From Mycobacterium sp. 852002-51057_SCH5723018 (GTDB lineage: Bacteria > Actinomycetota > Actinomycetes > Mycobacteriales > Mycobacteriaceae), in the NCBI RefSeq assembly GCF_001667035.1, contig NZ_LZIR01000074.1, positions 1 to 64,000 on the forward strand: a DNA stretch of 64,000 nucleotides, read 5' to 3'. The position numbers and the translations under genes were made by a program. A model generated the notes under the pieces. That model searched no databases. It was not told where the DNA came from and saw only the letters and a list, made by a program, of their open reading frames with translations. Of this stretch, positions 15,580 to 24,856 are shown piece after piece (the first letter of the stretch is position 1; each line of letters starts with the position of its first letter).

Positions 15580-16656
15580 ATGAGTGCTGTGGTGTCGATT
15601 CCGCGGTATCCCGCCGACGTGACCGCCGAATGGTTGTCCGCGGCGCTCAGCGGAGGCCGCGCACCCGTCGAGGTGTCCGACGTGGGCATCGAGGCGATCG
15701 GCACCGGTCAGACGGGGGCGACGTTTCGCGTGACGGCCCGGTATGCGGCGGATCCCGGTGATCTGCCGCCCACCTTCGTGATCAAACTGCCCGCCCAGGA
15801 CGACACCGTCCGTGACCGCGTCACCGTCGGCTACCGCAGCGAATGCGCGTTCTACTCATCCGTGGCCGACCGGGTACGGGTGCCGACGCCGCGGTGCTTC
15901 TATTGCGAAATCAGCGAGGACGCCATGGATTACGCGCTGTTGCTCGCCGATCAGGCGCCGGCGGTGCAGGGGGATCAGATCGCGGGCTGCGGGGAACAGG
16001 AAGCGCGCCTTGCGGTCACCGCCCTGGCCGGTCTGCACGCACCCAGCTGGTGCAACCCGATCTGGCTCGATTTTCCGGGCATCGCGTTCGCGCGACCGGA
16101 TGAAGCCGGCGCCGCGGGCATGGGGGAGGTGGCGCGGATGAGCGCTGAGATCACGCTGGAGAAACTCGGCGACCGCATGACCCCGGAAGACCGTGAGACC
16201 TTTGCTGCGGCAATGGGTTTGGTGGAGCCCTGGCTGCTCGCCGAATACGATCGATTCGCCTTGCTGCACGGCGACTACCGTCTCGACAACATGTTGTTCG
16301 ATCCCGACCGAACCCGGGTCAGCATAGTTGACTGGCAGACGCTCGGCGTGGGCCTGCCGGAACGGGATCTCGCGTACTTCACCGCAACAAGCCTGAATTC
16401 GGAACTGCGCTCCACCATCGAGAACACCTTGGTTGACGGCTATCACCGCGCCCTGCTCGATCACGGCGTCAGCGGATATGACCGCGAAACCTGTTGGCGC
16501 GACTACCGCCTCGGTGTGCTGCAGGCGCCGCTGATCTCCGCGCTGGGGTTTGCGTTCGCCACCGCCACCGAGCGCGGCGACGATATGGTGCTGACCATGC
16601 TGAGCAGGGGCTGCCGGGCCATCCGCGAGCTGGGCACGCTGGACCTGCTCGCCTGA
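15580..16656 (+). CDS. Aminoglycoside phosphotransferase/choline kinase-like protein
   Basis: A 358-residue protein of the protein-kinase-like fold. FALLHGDYRLDNMLFD (about residues 227-242) is the Brenner catalytic motif with the catalytic Asp, and SIVDWQTLGVG carries the metal-binding Asp. PTFVIKLPAQ is the N-lobe Lys region. Mycobacteria carry many such paralogues beside acyl-CoA dehydrogenase genes, thought to act on small molecules rather than antibiotics. The substrate is unknown. GGAGG precedes ATG 15580. The upstream palindrome suggests co-regulation with the catabolic island. Confidence 0.82.
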   Translation: MSAVVSIPRYPADVTAEWLSAALSGGRAPVEVSDVGIEAIGTGQTGATFRVTARYAADPGDLPPTFVIKLPAQDDTVRDRVTVGYRSECAFYSSVADRVRVPTPRCFYCEISEDAMDYALLLADQAPAVQGDQIAGCGEQEARLAVTALAGLHAPSWCNPIWLDFPGIAFARPDEAGAAGMGEVARMSAEITLEKLGDRMTPEDRETFAAAMGLVEPWLLAEYDRFALLHGDYRLDNMLFDPDRTRVSIVDWQTLGVGLPERDLAYFTATSLNSELRSTIENTLVDGYHRALLDHGVSGYDRETCWRDYRLGVLQAPLISALGFAFATATERGDDMVLTMLSRGCRAIRELGTLDLLA

Positions 16657-16662
16657 GCTCGG

Positions 16663-18525
16663 TTAACGGGTGAACCGCCCCGCGAGGTAATCGGCCCGGC
16701 AGGCATTGCGGGCCAGTTTGCCGCTGGTGGTGCGGGGAATGGTGCCCGCGGCGACGAGGCGGACGTCGGCGACCCGCAGCTGATGGTCGCGGGATATCGC
16801 TGCCCGCACGGCCGCGGCGATCGGCGCCGGATCCGCGCGGCCGACGCCGGCGGCGCGTTCGGCGACGACGACGAGCTGCTCGCCGGAATCGCCGCCCGGT
16901 GTGTCGACGGTGCCCGCCGCAACCGAGAAGGCGGCCACGTAGCCGCTCCGGACAGCGGGCGACGCCTGGCTGACGGTGGTCTCGATGTCGTGCGGGTAGT
17001 GATTGCGACCGTCGATGATGATGACGTCTTTGATCCGGCCCGTCAGGTACAGCTCGCCGTCGATATAGACGCCGAGATCGCCGGTAGCCAGCCAGCAGCA
17101 GTTGTCCGGGGCGCCCTCGGCATGGCTACCCTCGTCCAGCCGGGACTGCAGCTTGTTGCCGAACGTGCGCTGTGTTTCTTCATCGCGTCCGAAGTATCCC
17201 CGGCCGACATTGTTGCCGTGCAGCCAGATTTCCCCGACGGCCCCGTCCGGCAGCTCGGCGCCGTCCGAGCTGGTGATCACCGCCCAGAGGTCGCGGATGG
17301 GCCGGCCGCAGGAGACGTAGGCGACCGCACCCTCGGTTTCAGGGGTGACGACGACGGCGCGGCCGGCGCCGAGTTGAGCACGGTCGAGGTAGAGGGCGCT
17401 CGCCGCCTCGTCCGGGGCGATGGTGGCGACCGCCAGCGTCGCCTCTGCCATGCCGTAGGACGGCTTGACCGCCGTCGTCGGCAGTCCGTAGGGAGCGAAG
17501 GCGGATGTGAATTTTTCAATGGCTGCCATCGTCACCGGCTCCGACCCATTCAGCAGGCCGACAACGTTGGTCAGGTCGATGGTGTCGCCCTCGTGGGGAA
17601 GCCCGCGCTCGGCCGTCAACTCGAACGCGAAGTTCGGCGCGGCCGCAAAGGTGCGACCCATGGCCGCTTCCGCGCTCAGCTCTTTGATCCATCGGAACGG
17701 GCGGCGAACGAATGCCATGGGATCGAGCAGCGTGAGGTATCCGCCGGCGCCGCACAACGCCGGGAACAAGATCATGATCAGTCCCATGTCGTGATATAGG
17801 GGCAACCAGCTGACGCTGCGGATTCCGCGGTCCAGCCCGCCGGCCAGGATCATCTGCAGAACGTTGGTGCAGGCGGCGCGATGGGTGATCTCCACGCCGG
17901 CCGGGATGCGCGTTGACCCCGACGTGTACTGCAGATACGCGACATCGTCGGCACGGATCGCTGGGTCGGTGAACATCGAAGCGAGCGTGTCGGGGACCGC
18001 GTCAACCGCGATCAGTCGCGCCCTGCCGCCCACCGAGTGTTTGCCGAGAGATGCTCGGACCTGCTCGGCGGCCGCCGTCGTGGTCAACACCGCGGCGGGC
18101 CGGGCATCGGCCAGGACCGCCGTCAACCGCTCGGCGTGCCCGGCGAGGGTCGGCGCAAACAGCGGGACCGCGATGCGGCCCGCGTGCACGGCGCCGAAGA
18201 AAGCGGCCACATAGTCGAGGCCGTGGGGCGCCAGGATCGCCACACGATCGCCCGGCTGGGTGACTTGTTGAAGGCGGGCGCCGATCGCATGGACCCGCGA
18301 CCACAGCCCATTCCAGCTGAGGTCGACGGCGAGGCCGTCCAGGTCTTTCGTGTAATCGATGAACCGGTATGACGGAAGATCGCCGTATGCAGCGCGATTT
18401 TGATCCAAAAGCGCGGTCAGCGTCGCGTCGTCAGGCAACACGATTTTGCCGTCGGCGTTGACGTAATCGTTGATGTCCGCCATGGCCGATTGAGAAGAAC
18501 TGTTTGCCAAGGGATCCCGACCCAT
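16663..18525 (-). CDS. Fatty-acyl-AMP ligase (FAAL), FadD family
   Basis: A 620-residue ANL-superfamily enzyme of the FAAL type, which activates long-chain fatty acids as acyl-AMP, usually for polyketide synthases. AYLQYTSGSTRIPAGVEITH is the FAAL form of the phosphate loop; SWLPLYHDMGLI, VKPSYGMAEATLA and LATGDLGVYIDGELYLTGR are further motifs. PRTTSGKLARNACR carries the C-terminal lysine. No polyketide synthase or acyl-carrier gene is adjacent, so it is an orphan. ATG 18525 is the longest start; ATG 18483 (MADINDYV) is possible. Nothing distinctive was seen in 18526-18703. Confidence 0.88.
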   Translation of the reverse strand: MGRDPLANSSSQSAMADINDYVNADGKIVLPDDATLTALLDQNRAAYGDLPSYRFIDYTKDLDGLAVDLSWNGLWSRVHAIGARLQQVTQPGDRVAILAPHGLDYVAAFFGAVHAGRIAVPLFAPTLAGHAERLTAVLADARPAAVLTTTAAAEQVRASLGKHSVGGRARLIAVDAVPDTLASMFTDPAIRADDVAYLQYTSGSTRIPAGVEITHRAACTNVLQMILAGGLDRGIRSVSWLPLYHDMGLIMILFPALCGAGGYLTLLDPMAFVRRPFRWIKELSAEAAMGRTFAAAPNFAFELTAERGLPHEGDTIDLTNVVGLLNGSEPVTMAAIEKFTSAFAPYGLPTTAVKPSYGMAEATLAVATIAPDEAASALYLDRAQLGAGRAVVVTPETEGAVAYVSCGRPIRDLWAVITSSDGAELPDGAVGEIWLHGNNVGRGYFGRDEETQRTFGNKLQSRLDEGSHAEGAPDNCCWLATGDLGVYIDGELYLTGRIKDVIIIDGRNHYPHDIETTVSQASPAVRSGYVAAFSVAAGTVDTPGGDSGEQLVVVAERAAGVGRADPAPIAAAVRAAISRDHQLRVADVRLVAAGTIPRTTSGKLARNACRADYLAGRFTR

Positions 18526-18703
18526 GTTCAGAGAATAGAAGCAATGCTAATTGTGTCGTGCCACCAGGCCGCGTGTCGGCCATCACCGTGGGGAACCGAC
18601 TGTGACCTACGTCTCATTCGATTAGCCTTGGAGTGGCCGCAATTTCAAGCGCGAAATGTTAGCCAGCACAGGGTAGCGGATTTCGCGCGTGAGGGCGGAC
18701 TGC

Positions 18704-19132
18704 CTAGAGCTCGTCGGAGAAGTCGGCGCTGAGCCAGCGATCGGGGCGGATGGTGAAGAGGACCTCCTCAACACCTTCCATGCTGCGAACGAACGCGCGC
18801 CCACCTTCCTCGCCGAGGTACCGGGTGGCGACGGCTTCCAACACATCGGGCGGGGCGGGTCGGGTCGTCTCGACCACGGTGCCCTCGACTATCACGTACT
18901 GGTAAGGGGGTTCCTCGCGCTGGACCACCAGCGTGACGGCGCCGGCTCGCTCGATGAGGCGGGCCTTTCGGCTGGACGCGCCCGTTGCGACCCGGATGTT
19001 GCCGTCGGCGCTGTAGTCGTACCAGATCGGGACGCTGGCCGGCGGCCGACCGTCGGTGGCCGCGACGGACAGCACGGCGACATGCTTGTCGGCGAGGAAC
19101 TCCTGGCGCTCGGTTTCGCTGAGGCTTCTCAT
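18704..19132 (-). CDS. PPOX-class (pyridoxamine oxidase-like) flavin/F420-dependent protein
   Basis: A 142-residue split-barrel protein. FLADKHVAVLSVAATDGRPP, SVPIWYDYSADGNIRVATG and SRKARLIERAGAVTLVVQ are typical of the actinobacterial flavin/deazaflavin oxidoreductase and PPOX class F420-dependent families. Probable cofactor F420 or FMN; the substrate is unknown. It lies between the FAAL and an acyl-CoA dehydrogenase, all on the minus strand. Confidence 0.78.
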   Translation of the reverse strand: MRSLSETERQEFLADKHVAVLSVAATDGRPPASVPIWYDYSADGNIRVATGASSRKARLIERAGAVTLVVQREEPPYQYVIVEGTVVETTRPAPPDVLEAVATRYLGEEGGRAFVRSMEGVEEVLFTIRPDRWLSADFSDEL

Positions 19133-19180
19133 GCGGACTAAAAACGCCTGCGCCGGAGCGCTATTCCCAGGCTCGCCTGG

Positions 19181-20353
19181 CTATCGCTGCGCCGCCTTCA
19201 CCAGGTTCGACCCGATGATCAGACGCTGGATCTCGCTGGTGCCCTCGTACAGCCGCAGCAGGCGAACGTCGCGGTAGATGCGTTCGACGGGAACGCCGCG
19301 CATATAGCCGCTGCCGCCGTGGACCTGCACCGCAAGATCGGCCACCGTGCCGGCCATTTCGGTGCAGAACAGCTTGGCCGCGGACGGGGCGATCCGGCGG
19401 TCCTGGTCGGTTACCCACAGCCGCGCGGCGTCGCGGACAAGCGCGCGGCCGGCCAGCACCCCGGCCTGCTGATCGGCGATCATCGCCTGCACCAACTGAA
19501 ACTTTCCGATCGGCGTGCCGCCCTGCGTGGCGGTGGCGGCATAGGACACCGATTCGTCGAGTGCGCGTTGGGCGGCGCCCACCGCGATGGCGGCGATGTG
19601 GACGCGCCCGCGCGCCAAGGAGGTCATCGCGGCCCGATAGCCGATGTCTTCGCTTCCGCCGATCAGCGCGTCGGCACCGACCCGAACGTCGCTGAAGTTG
19701 ACGTCGGCGGTCCACGCGCCTTCCTGGCCCATCTTGGCGTCCTTCGCGGCCACCTGAACGCCCGGCGCGTCCGCGGGAACCAGGAAGACCGCGATCCCCG
19801 GGCCCTGGTCATCGGCCGGCCGGGTGCGCGCGAACACCACGAATAGGTCCGCGACGGGGGCGTTGGTGATGAACCGCTTCTCACCGGAAATCACCCACTC
19901 GCCACGATCGCGAATGGCCTTGGTGCGCAGACCCGCGGGATTGGATCCGGCGCCTGGTTCGGTCAACGCGAAGGACGCGACGACGTCACCGGACGCCATC
20001 GCCTCGAGCCAGCGGCCCTTTTGCTCGTCGGTGCCGAAGCCGACGAGGACCTGCCCGGCGATGCCGTTATTGGTGCCGAACATCGACCGCAGTGCCAGCG
20101 AGGTGTAGCCCAATTCCATTGCCAGTTCGACGTCTTGGACGAGGTTCAGGCCGAGGCCTCCCCACTGCTGGGGTATCGCGTATCCGAATAGACCCATCTT
20201 CTTGGCCTGGTCGCGCAGATCATCGGGCACCCGGTCGTCGGCCAGGATCTCCTGCTCGCGGGGCACCACGGCGCTGCGAACGAACTGACGGGTCTGGGCG
20301 AGGATCTCCCGGAAGTCGTCGTCGGCTACTTCCTGGGCTTCAGCGGTGGTCAT
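19181..20353 (-). CDS. Acyl-CoA dehydrogenase
   Basis: A 390-residue FAD enzyme that oxidises an acyl-CoA to the 2-enoyl-CoA. Motifs: FALTEPGAGSNPAGLRTKA and GEWVISGEKRFITNAPVADL in the flavin domain, QVHGGSGYMRGVPVERIYRD, and LLRLYEGTSEIQRLIIG, where Glu is the catalytic base. Full length, so it should work as a homotetramer. It is divergent from the SDR-thiolase operon with the 19-bp palindrome between them. An ATG-containing start at 20353 is used. Confidence 0.92.
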   Translation of the reverse strand: MTTAEAQEVADDDFREILAQTRQFVRSAVVPREQEILADDRVPDDLRDQAKKMGLFGYAIPQQWGGLGLNLVQDVELAMELGYTSLALRSMFGTNNGIAGQVLVGFGTDEQKGRWLEAMASGDVVASFALTEPGAGSNPAGLRTKAIRDRGEWVISGEKRFITNAPVADLFVVFARTRPADDQGPGIAVFLVPADAPGVQVAAKDAKMGQEGAWTADVNFSDVRVGADALIGGSEDIGYRAAMTSLARGRVHIAAIAVGAAQRALDESVSYAATATQGGTPIGKFQLVQAMIADQQAGVLAGRALVRDAARLWVTDQDRRIAPSAAKLFCTEMAGTVADLAVQVHGGSGYMRGVPVERIYRDVRLLRLYEGTSEIQRLIIGSNLVKAAQR

Positions 20354-20405
20354 CTGACGGACGCTCCTAGTTGCAGTTGTCGCTCACCCGGCGAACCGGG
20401 ACAGA

Positions 20406-20424
20406 TCCTATATGAAATACGATA
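20406..20424. promoter_or_regulatory. Palindrome copy between acyl-CoA dehydrogenase and SDR operons
   Basis: TCCTATATGAAATACGATA matches TACTGTA-N5-TACAGTA at 5/7 in each half with identical spacing. It lies 53 bases before the leftward start at 20353 and 44 bases before the rightward start at 20468. The right half TACGATA is the complement of the TATCGTA half at 36295-36301, which supports it. Confidence 0.55.
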
Positions 20425-20467
20425 TTCGACAGGGGCGGGGACCAGACGAGAGGGAGGCGGGATTCAG

Positions 20468-21208
20468 GTGTCCTTACTGGACGGTCAGACCGCGGTCGTC
20501 ACCGGCGGTGCGCAGGGTTTGGGCTTCGCCATCGCGCAGAGGTTCGTCACCGAGGGCGCACGCGTGGTGCTCGGTGATCTGAACCTGGAGGCGACCGAAG
20601 TCGCGGCGAAAGAGCTGGGTGGCAGCGATGTCGCGTTGGCGGTGCGGTGCGACGTGACGCGGGCAGCCGACGTCGAGGCTCTCATCTCCAACGCCGTCGA
20701 CCGATTCGGCGGCCTGGACATCATGGTCAACAACGCCGGGATCACCCGCGACGCGACGATGCGCAAAATGACCGAGGAGCAGTTCGATCAGGTCATCGAC
20801 GTGCATCTGAAGGGCACCTGGCATGGCACCCGGCTGGCGGCGGCGATCATGCGGGAAAACAAGCGCGGCGCAATTGTGAATATGTCATCGGTGTCGGGCA
20901 AGGTCGGCATGGTCGGCCAGACCAACTATTCGGCGGCCAAGGCCGGGATCGTCGGGATGACCAAGGCCGCGGCCAAAGAGCTCGCCTACCTCGGGGTCCG
21001 GGTCAACGCCATCGCACCGGGGTTGATTCGCTCGGCCATGACAGAAGCTATGCCGCAACGCATTTGGGACGAAAAGGTGGCCGAGATTCCGATGGGCCGC
21101 GCCGGCGAACCCAGCGAGGTCGCCAGCGTCGCGTTGTTCTTGGCCTCCGATCTGTCCTCGTACATGACGGGCACGGTGATGGAAGTCACCGGCGGCCGCC
21201 ACATCTGA
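20468..21208 (+). CDS. Short-chain dehydrogenase, FabG/3-hydroxyacyl-CoA dehydrogenase-like
   Basis: A 246-residue classical SDR. GGAQGLGFAI is the NAD(P)-binding motif, NNAG is at about residue 89, catalytic Ser is in VNMSSVSGKVG, and Tyr/Lys in NYSAAKAG. It probably oxidises a 3-hydroxyacyl-CoA or a ring alcohol; specificity cannot be read. GTG 20468 follows GGAGGCGGG. It is the first gene of a plus-strand operon with thiolase, CoA-transferase, acyl-CoA dehydrogenase and GntR regulator, which together look like a beta-oxidation unit. Confidence 0.88.
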   Translation: MSLLDGQTAVVTGGAQGLGFAIAQRFVTEGARVVLGDLNLEATEVAAKELGGSDVALAVRCDVTRAADVEALISNAVDRFGGLDIMVNNAGITRDATMRKMTEEQFDQVIDVHLKGTWHGTRLAAAIMRENKRGAIVNMSSVSGKVGMVGQTNYSAAKAGIVGMTKAAAKELAYLGVRVNAIAPGLIRSAMTEAMPQRIWDEKVAEIPMGRAGEPSEVASVALFLASDLSSYMTGTVMEVTGGRHI

Positions 21209-21222
21209 GTGGAGCGGTGAAG

Positions 21223-22446
21223 ATGCGCCCGACCGTCATTTGTGAACCCGTACGGACCCCGATCGGCCGCTACGGCGGCATGTTCAAGTCGCTGACCGCC
21301 GTCGACCTGGGCGTCGCCGCCCTGAAGGGGCTGCTCGAGCGAACCGGAATCGCGCCCGAGGCGGTGCAGGACGTCATCCTCGGCCACTGCTATCCGAGCA
21401 GCGAGGCACCGGCGATCGGGCGCGTGGTGGCGTTGGATTCCGGCCTGCCGGTGACGGTTCCGGGGATGCAGGTCGACCGGCGCTGCGGGTCGGGCCTGCA
21501 GGCCGTGATCCAGGCGTGCCTGCAGGTGGGCAACGGCGACCACGACCTCGTCATCGCCGGCGGCTGCGAAAGCATGAGCAATGTCGCGTTTTATTCGACC
21601 GACATGCGTTGGGGCGGCGCTCGCGGCGGTATCCGGGTGCACGACGGGCTGGCGCGCGGCCGAACCACCGCCGGCGGCAAGCACTACCCGGTGCCCGGCG
21701 GAATGCTGGAGACCGCCGAGAACCTGCGCCGGCAATACGGAATCTCGCGTCTGGAGCAAGACGAGCTCGCGGTGCGCTCGCATCAGCGCGCGGTGGCCGC
21801 ACAGAAGGACGGCGTCATGGCCTCGGAAATAATTCCAGTGATCATCCCGGCCCATGGCCGGCATGGCGAGGAGTTGATCGACACCGACGAGCATCCGCGC
21901 GCCGACACGTCCGTGGAATCGTTGAGCAAGCTGAAACCCGTTCTGCTGGCAGATGATCCGGAGGCGACGGTCACCGCGGGCAACGCCAGCGGGCAGAACG
22001 ACGCCGCATCGATGTGTGTGGTGACCACACCGGAGAAGGCCGACGAGTACGGCCTGACGCCGTTGGTCCGGCTGGTGTCGTGGGGGTCGGCGGGTGTGGC
22101 GCCGGGCATCATGGGCATCGGCCCGGTGCCCGCGACCGAGGCCGCGCTTGCCAAGGCGAGCCTGCGGCTGAGCGACGTCGACCTCATCGAACTCAACGAA
22201 GCCTTTGCCGCACAAGCGCTTGCGGTGATGCGGGAATGGAATTTCGGCCCGGCCGACCATGACCGCACCAACGTGCACGGGTCGGGGATTTCGCTGGGTC
22301 ATCCCGTGGGGGCGACCGGCGGCAGAATGCTGGCCACTCTGGCGCGCGAACTGGGGCGCCGCCAGGCGCGCTACGGCTTGGAGACCATGTGCATCGGCGG
22401 CGGCCAGGGGCTTGCCGCGGTGTTCGAGCGGGTCGCCTCGACGTGA
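21223..22446 (+). CDS. Thiolase (acetyl-CoA acetyltransferase, FadA-like)
   Basis: A 407-residue thiolase with all catalytic elements: nucleophilic Cys in VDRRCGSGLQAV (about residue 89), His in GSGISLGHPVGATGGRM, and the second Cys in METMCIGGGQG-type sequence (TMCIGGGQGLA). It should cleave a 3-ketoacyl-CoA with CoA. GGAG at 21211-21214 supports ATG 21223. Its TGA overlaps the GTG of the following CoA-transferase (GTGA at 22443-22446). Confidence 0.92.
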   Translation: MRPTVICEPVRTPIGRYGGMFKSLTAVDLGVAALKGLLERTGIAPEAVQDVILGHCYPSSEAPAIGRVVALDSGLPVTVPGMQVDRRCGSGLQAVIQACLQVGNGDHDLVIAGGCESMSNVAFYSTDMRWGGARGGIRVHDGLARGRTTAGGKHYPVPGGMLETAENLRRQYGISRLEQDELAVRSHQRAVAAQKDGVMASEIIPVIIPAHGRHGEELIDTDEHPRADTSVESLSKLKPVLLADDPEATVTAGNASGQNDAASMCVVTTPEKADEYGLTPLVRLVSWGSAGVAPGIMGIGPVPATEAALAKASLRLSDVDLIELNEAFAAQALAVMREWNFGPADHDRTNVHGSGISLGHPVGATGGRMLATLARELGRRQARYGLETMCIGGGQGLAAVFERVAST

Positions 22447-23663
22447 ACGGTCCCCTGGGTGGGCTCACCGTGGTGGAGGTGTCCAGCTTTGTCGCCGCAC
22501 CGCTGTGCGGGATGACGCTGGGCCAGCTCGGCGCGCAGGTGATCCGCGTCGACCCGATCGGCGGCGCCTCAGATGTGCAACGATGGCCGCTGGCGGCGAG
22601 CGGCACGTCGATCTACTGGACCGGGCTGAACAAGGGAAAGCGTTCGGCCACCATCGATTTGCGAGCCGAAGAGGGCCAGGACCTGGTGCAGCGGCTGATC
22701 GTCGAGGGCGACGGCATCGTCGTCACCAACGCCGCCGGCCTGCCTTGGCTCAGCCATGAGCTGCTGACCGCCCGCCGTTCCGATGTGATCCATGTTCAGC
22801 TGCTGGGCCGCGGCGACGGTTCCACCGGCGTCGATTACACCGTCAACGCCGGCATTGGGTTCCCGCTGGTAACCGGTCCGGCCGACCATGGCGGCCCGAT
22901 CAACCACGTGCTGCCGGCCTGGGACGTGTGCTGTGGCCTGTACGCCGCGCTGGCCGTCGTCGCCGCCGTGCGCCGCCGCGACCAGGCCGGGGTGGGTGCG
23001 CGCATCAGCCTGGCGCTGGAGGATGTCGCGCTGGCCACCGCGGGAAACCTCGGGCTGCTGACCGAACCCCAGGTCAACGGCACACAGCGCGAGCGGCTGG
23101 GCAATGCCATCTACGGCCAGTACGGCCAGGACTTCACCAGCCATGACGGCGCCGCGTTCATGGTTGTCACCTTGACGCGGCGCCACTTTCGCGACCTCGT
23201 CGAGGTGACCGGCACCGGCGCCGCGGTGTCGGCGCTCGCCGAGGCGCTGGGGGTGGACTTCGGCTCCGAGGGCGACCGCTACCGCTACCGCGGCGCCCTT
23301 TCCGGGCTGTTCGCCACCTGGTTCGCCGATCACACCGCCGACGAGATCACCGCCGCGCTGTCGGGCACCACCGTGCTGTTCGAGCGGTACCGAACCTTCG
23401 CCGACGTTGCGGCGGGCCCCAAGGTGAGGGCCAATCCGCTGTTTTCCAAGCTGCACCAACCCGGCGTCGGAGAGCATTTCGCCCCCGGCATGCCGGCCGC
23501 CTTCGACGGCACCCATGCCGCCGGCGCGCCGGCACCCACCCTGGGAGACGACACCGCCGACGTGCTTGCCGAGCGGTTGAGGTTGACGACCGCCGACATC
23601 GCGGGCCTGACGAGCGCCGGAACGATCGCCTGCGGAACGGCGGAAGGGAAAGACAACCCATGA
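22443..23663 (+). CDS. Class III (CaiB/Frc-type) CoA-transferase
   Basis: A 406-residue protein of the formyl-CoA/carnitine CoA-transferase family. GLTVVEVSSFVAAPLCGMTLGQLGAQVIRVD is the N-terminal family signature, TIDLRAEEGQDLVQRLI follows, and AWDVCCGLYAALAV contains the Asp that forms the acyl anhydride. It moves CoA from one acid to another, or acts as a racemase in related enzymes. GTG 22443 overlaps the thiolase stop, and its own stop overlaps the next ATG (ATGA at 23660-23663). Confidence 0.88.
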   Translation: MNGPLGGLTVVEVSSFVAAPLCGMTLGQLGAQVIRVDPIGGASDVQRWPLAASGTSIYWTGLNKGKRSATIDLRAEEGQDLVQRLIVEGDGIVVTNAAGLPWLSHELLTARRSDVIHVQLLGRGDGSTGVDYTVNAGIGFPLVTGPADHGGPINHVLPAWDVCCGLYAALAVVAAVRRRDQAGVGARISLALEDVALATAGNLGLLTEPQVNGTQRERLGNAIYGQYGQDFTSHDGAAFMVVTLTRRHFRDLVEVTGTGAAVSALAEALGVDFGSEGDRYRYRGALSGLFATWFADHTADEITAALSGTTVLFERYRTFADVAAGPKVRANPLFSKLHQPGVGEHFAPGMPAAFDGTHAAGAPAPTLGDDTADVLAERLRLTTADIAGLTSAGTIACGTAEGKDNP

Positions 23664-24853
23664 CCAAGCTCGCCCAAACCCTGGGCCTGACCGAATTTCA
23701 GACCGAGATCCTCGCCACGGTACGGCAATTCGTCGAGAAGGAAGTCATCCCCAACGCGCCTGAGCTCGAGCGCTGCGACACCTATCCGCAGCACATCGTC
23801 GACCAGATGCGCGAGATGGGGCTGTTCGGGCTGATGATCCCGCAGGAGTACGGGGGGCTGGGCGAGTCGCTGTTGAGCTACGCGCTGTGCGTCGAGGAAC
23901 TGGCGCGTGGATGGATGAGCGTGTCCGGCGTGCTCAACACCCACTTCATCGTGGCGTACATGCTGCGTCAGCACGGCACCGACGAGCAGAAGCAGCGCTT
24001 CCTGCCGCGCATGGCTACCGGTGAGTCGCGCGGCGCGTTTTCCATGTCGGAGCCGGAGCTGGGGTCAGATGTCGCCGCGATCCGCACCCGGGCCCAACGT
24101 AATTCGGATGGCGACTACACCATCACCGGCCAGAAGATGTGGCTGACCAACGGCGCAAGTTCGACGCTGGTCGCGGTGCTGGTGCGCACCGACGAGGGCG
24201 CCGACAAGCCGCACCGCAACCTCACCGCGTTCCTTATCGAAAAGCCCACGGGCTTCGGCGAAGTAGCGCCGGGGCTGGTGATACCCGGCAAGATCGACAA
24301 GCTGGGCTACAAGGGCATCGACACCACCGAGCTCATCTTCGACGGCTACCGCGCCAGCGCCGACGACATTCTCGGCGGCGCCCCGGGGCAGGGCTTCTTC
24401 CAGATGATGGACGGCATCGAGGTTGGCCGGGTCAACGTGTCGGCGCGGGCATGTGGCGTCGGGCTCCGCGCCTTCGAACTCGCGGCACGCTACGCCCAGC
24501 AGCGGCACACCTTCGGCAAGCCGATCGCCGAGCACCAGGCCATCGCGTTCCAGTTGGCCGAGATGGCCACCAAAGTGGAAGCGGCACACCTGATGATGGT
24601 CAACGCGGCGCGGCTGAAGGACTCCGGCGAGCGTAACGACGTCGCCGCCGGAATGGCCAAATACCTTGCCAGCGAATACTGTTCGGAAGTCACCCAGCAG
24701 AGTTTTCGGATTCACGGCGGCTACGGCTACTCCAAGGAATACGAGATCGAGCGGCTGATGCGCGACGCCCCGTTTCTGCTCATCGGCGAGGGCACCAGCG
24801 AGATCCAGAAGTCCATCATCAGCAAGCGGCTGCTCGCGGAGTATCAGGTGTAG
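23660..24853 (+). CDS. Acyl-CoA dehydrogenase
   Basis: A 397-residue FAD acyl-CoA dehydrogenase. FSMSEPELGSDVAAIRTRA and YTITGQKMWLTNGASSTLVAVL are the flavin-binding segments, ARYAQQRHTFGKPIAEHQAI and QQSFRIHGGYGYSKEYEIERL follow, and FLLIGEGTSEIQKSIISK holds the usual Glu region. Complete and probably homotetrameric. It sits in the SDR-thiolase-CoA-transferase operon and would supply the enoyl-CoA step. Confidence 0.92.
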   Translation: MTKLAQTLGLTEFQTEILATVRQFVEKEVIPNAPELERCDTYPQHIVDQMREMGLFGLMIPQEYGGLGESLLSYALCVEELARGWMSVSGVLNTHFIVAYMLRQHGTDEQKQRFLPRMATGESRGAFSMSEPELGSDVAAIRTRAQRNSDGDYTITGQKMWLTNGASSTLVAVLVRTDEGADKPHRNLTAFLIEKPTGFGEVAPGLVIPGKIDKLGYKGIDTTELIFDGYRASADDILGGAPGQGFFQMMDGIEVGRVNVSARACGVGLRAFELAARYAQQRHTFGKPIAEHQAIAFQLAEMATKVEAAHLMMVNAARLKDSGERNDVAAGMAKYLASEYCSEVTQQSFRIHGGYGYSKEYEIERLMRDAPFLLIGEGTSEIQKSIISKRLLAEYQV

Positions 24854-24856
24854 CCG